Below, piece by piece: positions 61,658 through 64,000 of a stretch of 64,000 nucleotides of DNA. The stretch lies in contig NZ_JAFKEC010000012.1 in assembly GCF_017848315.1 (NCBI RefSeq), positions 1 to 64,000 of the forward strand, in the 5' to 3' direction. The translations under genes and the position numbers were made by a program. Below the pieces are notes generated by a model. That model had not been told where the DNA came from and did no database searches. It worked only from the letters and a program-made list of their open reading frames with translations. Source of the stretch: Pseudomonas palmensis (GTDB lineage Bacteria > Pseudomonadota > Gammaproteobacteria > Pseudomonadales > Pseudomonadaceae). Position 1 is the stretch's first letter. Each line of letters starts with the position of its first letter.

Positions 61658-62077
61658 TCACTGTTCCAGGCCGGTGGGCGTGATCAGCACCGGGTAGTGC
61701 TGAAGTTCCAGGCGTTCGGCGATGTCGTCACCACTCACCGGCCAAATGTCCAGCCCCGGGGCTGCCGCCTGGATGCGGCGCAACGCCTGGGCGTCGGCCA
61801 CTTCAACCGCCAGACCGCTGGCGCCCATGTCCTGCAGCCTCTGCGCATGCTGGGCCAACCATTGCAGAGAGGCGGCGTCGTGCCCGACCAGGAACAGCGG
61901 CGTGAATCCTGGCAGCTTCAATGTCCTTGGCGAGACGGCACCGGGTGAAAGGCGTGTACTGTGTACAGGCAGGGCCCAGGTCAGCGCGCGGGGATCGGGC
62001 AGTTGGCTGGGGGCCGCGAGCGCGGCAACCGTCCACCACAGGCAGATAAACAGCGTTACCCAGCACCGATGGTTCAT
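61658..62077 (-). CDS. ICE protein TIGR03765 (PFL_4695 family)
   Basis: A 139-residue exported protein: signal (LFICLWWTVAALAAPSQLPD), then LPVHSTRLSPGAVSPRTLKL and PLFLVGHDAASLQWLAQHAQ, ending in HYPVLITPTGLEQ. It is a periplasmic T4SS accessory of PFGI-1-class elements. The ATG overlaps the transglycosylase stop by 4 bases, which fixes the start. Confidence 0.9.
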   Translation of the reverse strand: MNHRCWVTLFICLWWTVAALAAPSQLPDPRALTWALPVHSTRLSPGAVSPRTLKLPGFTPLFLVGHDAASLQWLAQHAQRLQDMGASGLAVEVADAQALRRIQAAAPGLDIWPVSGDDIAERLELQHYPVLITPTGLEQ

Positions 62078-62628
62078 GGCTGCGGCCCTCTCGGGGATGC
62101 CGCGACCGCCTGGACACGCTGCCAGTGCTGGCTGAACTGTCGGCGGTACTGCGCTGCGGGTTTACCGCCGGCAGGGCGGTGATAGCGGCCCGCCGCCACG
62201 ACCCAGTCACCGCTGTCGGCATAGTGGGCGCGCAGCAGCTCGGCAGTCACGGCCAGGTTGGCGCGAGGATCGAGAGCCTCGCAGGCGCTGCGGTAGCGAT
62301 CCGGGTGGTAGCCGAGGTTGGTCTGGCCCAGCCCGACATCGATGCGCTTGGGATCGTGGCGGATCAGCGCCTGTTTGAGTGCGGCACACGCCTCATCACG
62401 GCGGGCGAAACGCTGCGGTGTGCCCGCGACATTCAGGGTCCAGGGCCAGGGCATGAGGTGACCCCGCAGTGGCGTACCGCTCTCCTGCAGGGCGATGGCG
62501 AATAGCACGGAGGCGGGGATCCCGGCACGCGCGGCAGCCAGTTGATACGCCGGCGGCGGTAGCGCGTCGGCGTGAACGGCCGTGGCGCAGGTCAAGGCCA
62601 GCGCGAGGATCAGTCGATGCGCTGCCAT
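62074..62628 (-). CDS. lytic transglycosylase (T4SS-associated)
   Basis: A 184-residue SLT-type transglycosylase: signal (LILALALTCATAVHADALPP), catalytic Glu in VLFAIALQESGTPLRGHLMP, RIDVGLGQTNLGYHPDRYRS and AGRYHRPAGGKPAAQYRRQF. It opens peptidoglycan locally for assembly of the transfer apparatus (VirB1-like). It overlaps the TIGR03759 gene by 19 bases. Confidence 0.92.
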   Translation of the reverse strand: MAAHRLILALALTCATAVHADALPPPAYQLAAARAGIPASVLFAIALQESGTPLRGHLMPWPWTLNVAGTPQRFARRDEACAALKQALIRHDPKRIDVGLGQTNLGYHPDRYRSACEALDPRANLAVTAELLRAHYADSGDWVVAAGRYHRPAGGKPAAQYRRQFSQHWQRVQAVAASPRGPQP

Positions 62629-63329
62629 TTCCCGTCCACCTGCTGGTAGCGCGCCGGTAAGGGGCGGCTGGCGCCCAGGGCGAACCAGCGGCCGCGGTCA
62701 TGGTTGAGGGTGACCTGGCCACTGCTGACCTGGGCGGGGGTAATCCCAGCGCTCCGCGCCCATTGGCGCAGACGCCCGTCGTCACCCTGGCTGCCGATCA
62801 AGTACACATCGAGGTGTGCGCCGACACGCAGCCACTGCTGGGTGTTGGAGACGCAGGGCGGGCAGCGTTCTTCCACAAACAGGGCAAAGCGGCCGGCAGG
62901 GGTAGCCGCTGGATCGTCGGCCATGCCCTGCACGGGCAGCATGCCCGGGAACAGTCGAGCCCAGGCGGCGGTGTAGGCCTTCTGGTAGGCCAGTTCACGC
63001 TCAGCGCGTTTGGCTTCGAGACGGACCTGCAGCTCGGCGTAGCGCTGCCGTTCCTGGTCCGAGTCGGCTTCCACCCCGAGAGTGCTGAGCGGGTCGAGCT
63101 GCGGCGACCAGTAGTGGCGGGGCCCAGCCTGCAGACGCTCGAACTTGGCCCATTCTTCATCAGACAGTCCCCAGGCCTTTGCCCGAGCCGCATCGGATGC
63201 CTGCCGATCCAGCGGCTTTTGTTCGCTGAACTGCGGGGCCGAGTCGACCAGCTTCGGCGCGCTCCACGCCACGCCTGCGAATAGGCAGCTGGGGAGCAGG
63301 ATGAGCGAGAAGATGGAAAAACGAGCCAT
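62610..63329 (-). CDS. ICE protein TIGR03759 (PFL_4693 family)
   Basis: A 239-residue exported protein: signal (FSLILLPSCLFAGVAWSAPK), a helical charged part (AKAWGLSDEEWAKFERLQAG) and a C-terminal thioredoxin-like domain (ALFVEERCPPCVSNTQQWLR with CPPC, then VYLIGSQGDDGRLRQWARSA). It is a periplasmic protein of PFGI-1-class transfer operons, probably redox-linked. ATG at 63329 follows a GAGGTG site; the frame is open to 63380. Confidence 0.9.
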   Translation of the reverse strand: MARFSIFSLILLPSCLFAGVAWSAPKLVDSAPQFSEQKPLDRQASDAARAKAWGLSDEEWAKFERLQAGPRHYWSPQLDPLSTLGVEADSDQERQRYAELQVRLEAKRAERELAYQKAYTAAWARLFPGMLPVQGMADDPAATPAGRFALFVEERCPPCVSNTQQWLRVGAHLDVYLIGSQGDDGRLRQWARSAGITPAQVSSGQVTLNHDRGRWFALGASRPLPARYQQVDGKWQRID

Positions 63330-63339
63330 ACGCACCTCG

Positions 63340-64000
63340 TCACGGCAGGGGCAGTGTGTGGTCGCCATGCCCCGGGACATGGAACACCACCTGGTCCGCG
63401 CGGATCGCGCGCAGCTGCCAGCTGTTCAAGCTGTCGCCAGGCTGTAGCAAGTGCGCGGTCGTCAGCGAATGAGCACCTGCGGGCAGGGCTGTCACGAACC
63501 TGATGTCACCTCGGGTCTCGGTACCCAGCAGGGTGAAGGGCGGGTCCAGAGGCTTGGGCTTAGCTTTTTCACTGATGGAGGCCTTTGGCTGCGTGCTGGC
63601 GGTCGCAGGCACAGAAGGGCGGGCCGACAGTTTCTCGAGCGTGGCCTCTGCCGTGGCTAGTCGTTGCTCCAGTGTGCTCAGATCGTTGCTGCTAGGCCCT
63701 GGCGGTGCTGCCTGGAGCGTCTTGAGCGAGGCGGTCAGCTCATCCTGCTGCTGGCCGAGGGCTGCCTGCGCCGCAGTGTGTCGATCTTGTGCGTCGGCCA
63801 ACGCCACGACTTGCGGCTGCAGCGTTGTGAGCCGTTCGGCCAACGCATCGATATCGCGGCGCAGGGCGGGCTCTGGGTCGGCCGGGGCGTTGCGGGCCGC
63901 AGCCTGAAGCTCGGCCAGTTGCTGATGATGGTTGTACGTTTCGGCGGCGAGCACGGCGGCGCCCAGGCAGAGGGCACCGACCACCAGGGCCTGAAAATGA
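63340..64000 (-). CDS. ICE operon hypothetical protein (partial, start outside window)
   Basis: At least 219 residues, open at the right window edge. A membrane helix (ALVVGALCLGAAVLAAE) precedes a long coiled coil (residues about 20-125) and a C-terminal beta-rich part (PFTLLGTETRGDIRFVTALP, then LLQPGDSLNSWQLRAIRADQ, QVVFHVPGHGDHTLPLP). The last part resembles the PilP/secretion-type helper fold. GTG at 63984 is a possible start, but the frame is open upstream (HFQAL), so the true start is probably beyond 64000. It is 10 bases before TIGR03759, the first gene of the operon seen here. Confidence 0.75.
   Translation of the reverse strand, partial: HFQALVVGALCLGAAVLAAETYNHHQQLAELQAAARNAPADPEPALRRDIDALAERLTTLQPQVVALADAQDRHTAAQAALGQQQDELTASLKTLQAAPPGPSSNDLSTLEQRLATAEATLEKLSARPSVPATASTQPKASISEKAKPKPLDPPFTLLGTETRGDIRFVTALPAGAHSLTTAHLLQPGDSLNSWQLRAIRADQVVFHVPGHGDHTLPLP

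Overview
The window looks like the genome of a Pseudomonas of the putida/fluorescens group. The pointers are an MvaT-type H-NS protein, typical Pseudomonas REP palindromes (54032-54116, 11990-12086), a LOV-type histidine kinase, a pyocin-type holin, rulAB-like error-prone polymerase genes, and the gene set of a PFGI-1/PFL_46xx-class integrative conjugative element (ICE). Product calls come from reading motifs and protein sequence by eye; no database search was run.

Region 1 (1-11.1 kb) is a general-stress and respiration cluster. It has two DUF892 ferritin-like proteins, a manganese catalase, an OBAP-type lipoprotein, a blue-light (LOV) hybrid histidine kinase, a frameshifted KGG-repeat stress protein, and cyoABCD for a cytochrome bo3 quinol oxidase without an adjacent cyoE. 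A shard of a second Mn-catalase start lies at about 5.65 kb.

Region 2 (11.1-23.4 kb) is a scar and cargo zone. It holds an IS1182-type transposase remnant, a tRNA 3'-end-like sequence with terminator (possible attachment site), and tandem small paralogous genes. It also holds a SIR2/TIR-like/HEPN fusion protein, a DUF6338 membrane protein with three tiny proline-rich genes, and a frameshifted small DNA-binding or antitoxin-like gene. The most interesting unit is the operon at 18.2-22.9 kb: trypsin-like protease, small carboxypeptidase-regulatory-like protein, AAA ATPase (IetA-like) and subtilisin-like protease (IetS-like). Most of these genes look like phage-defence or conflict genes.

Region 3 (23.4-64 kb) is the ICE backbone: MobH/TraI_2 relaxase, MvaT-like silencer, ArdC antirestriction protein, DUF3085, TraG, then the type-G T4SS operon read on the minus strand from 64 kb down to 28.9 kb. 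Two blocks interrupt it. The first, 33.1-39.2 kb, carries a holin, an orphan HEPN-like gene, a membrane coiled-coil gene, an SRAP peptidase and rulAB (umuDC) with an SOS box. It sits where a DsbC-like gene and the DUF1525 gene usually lie. The second, 46.6-58.75 kb, separates TIGR03747 from the RAQPRD gene. It contains a Gabija-like pair, an IS110 element with a possible bridge RNA, a GIY-YIG-type gene, decayed LysR and flavin-reductase fragments, and an AhpD/azoreductase/GNAT/MocR cluster. No integrase is seen next to the relaxase, so this end of the element may be decayed or rearranged. Both T4SS interruptions carry accessory genes rather than transfer genes.
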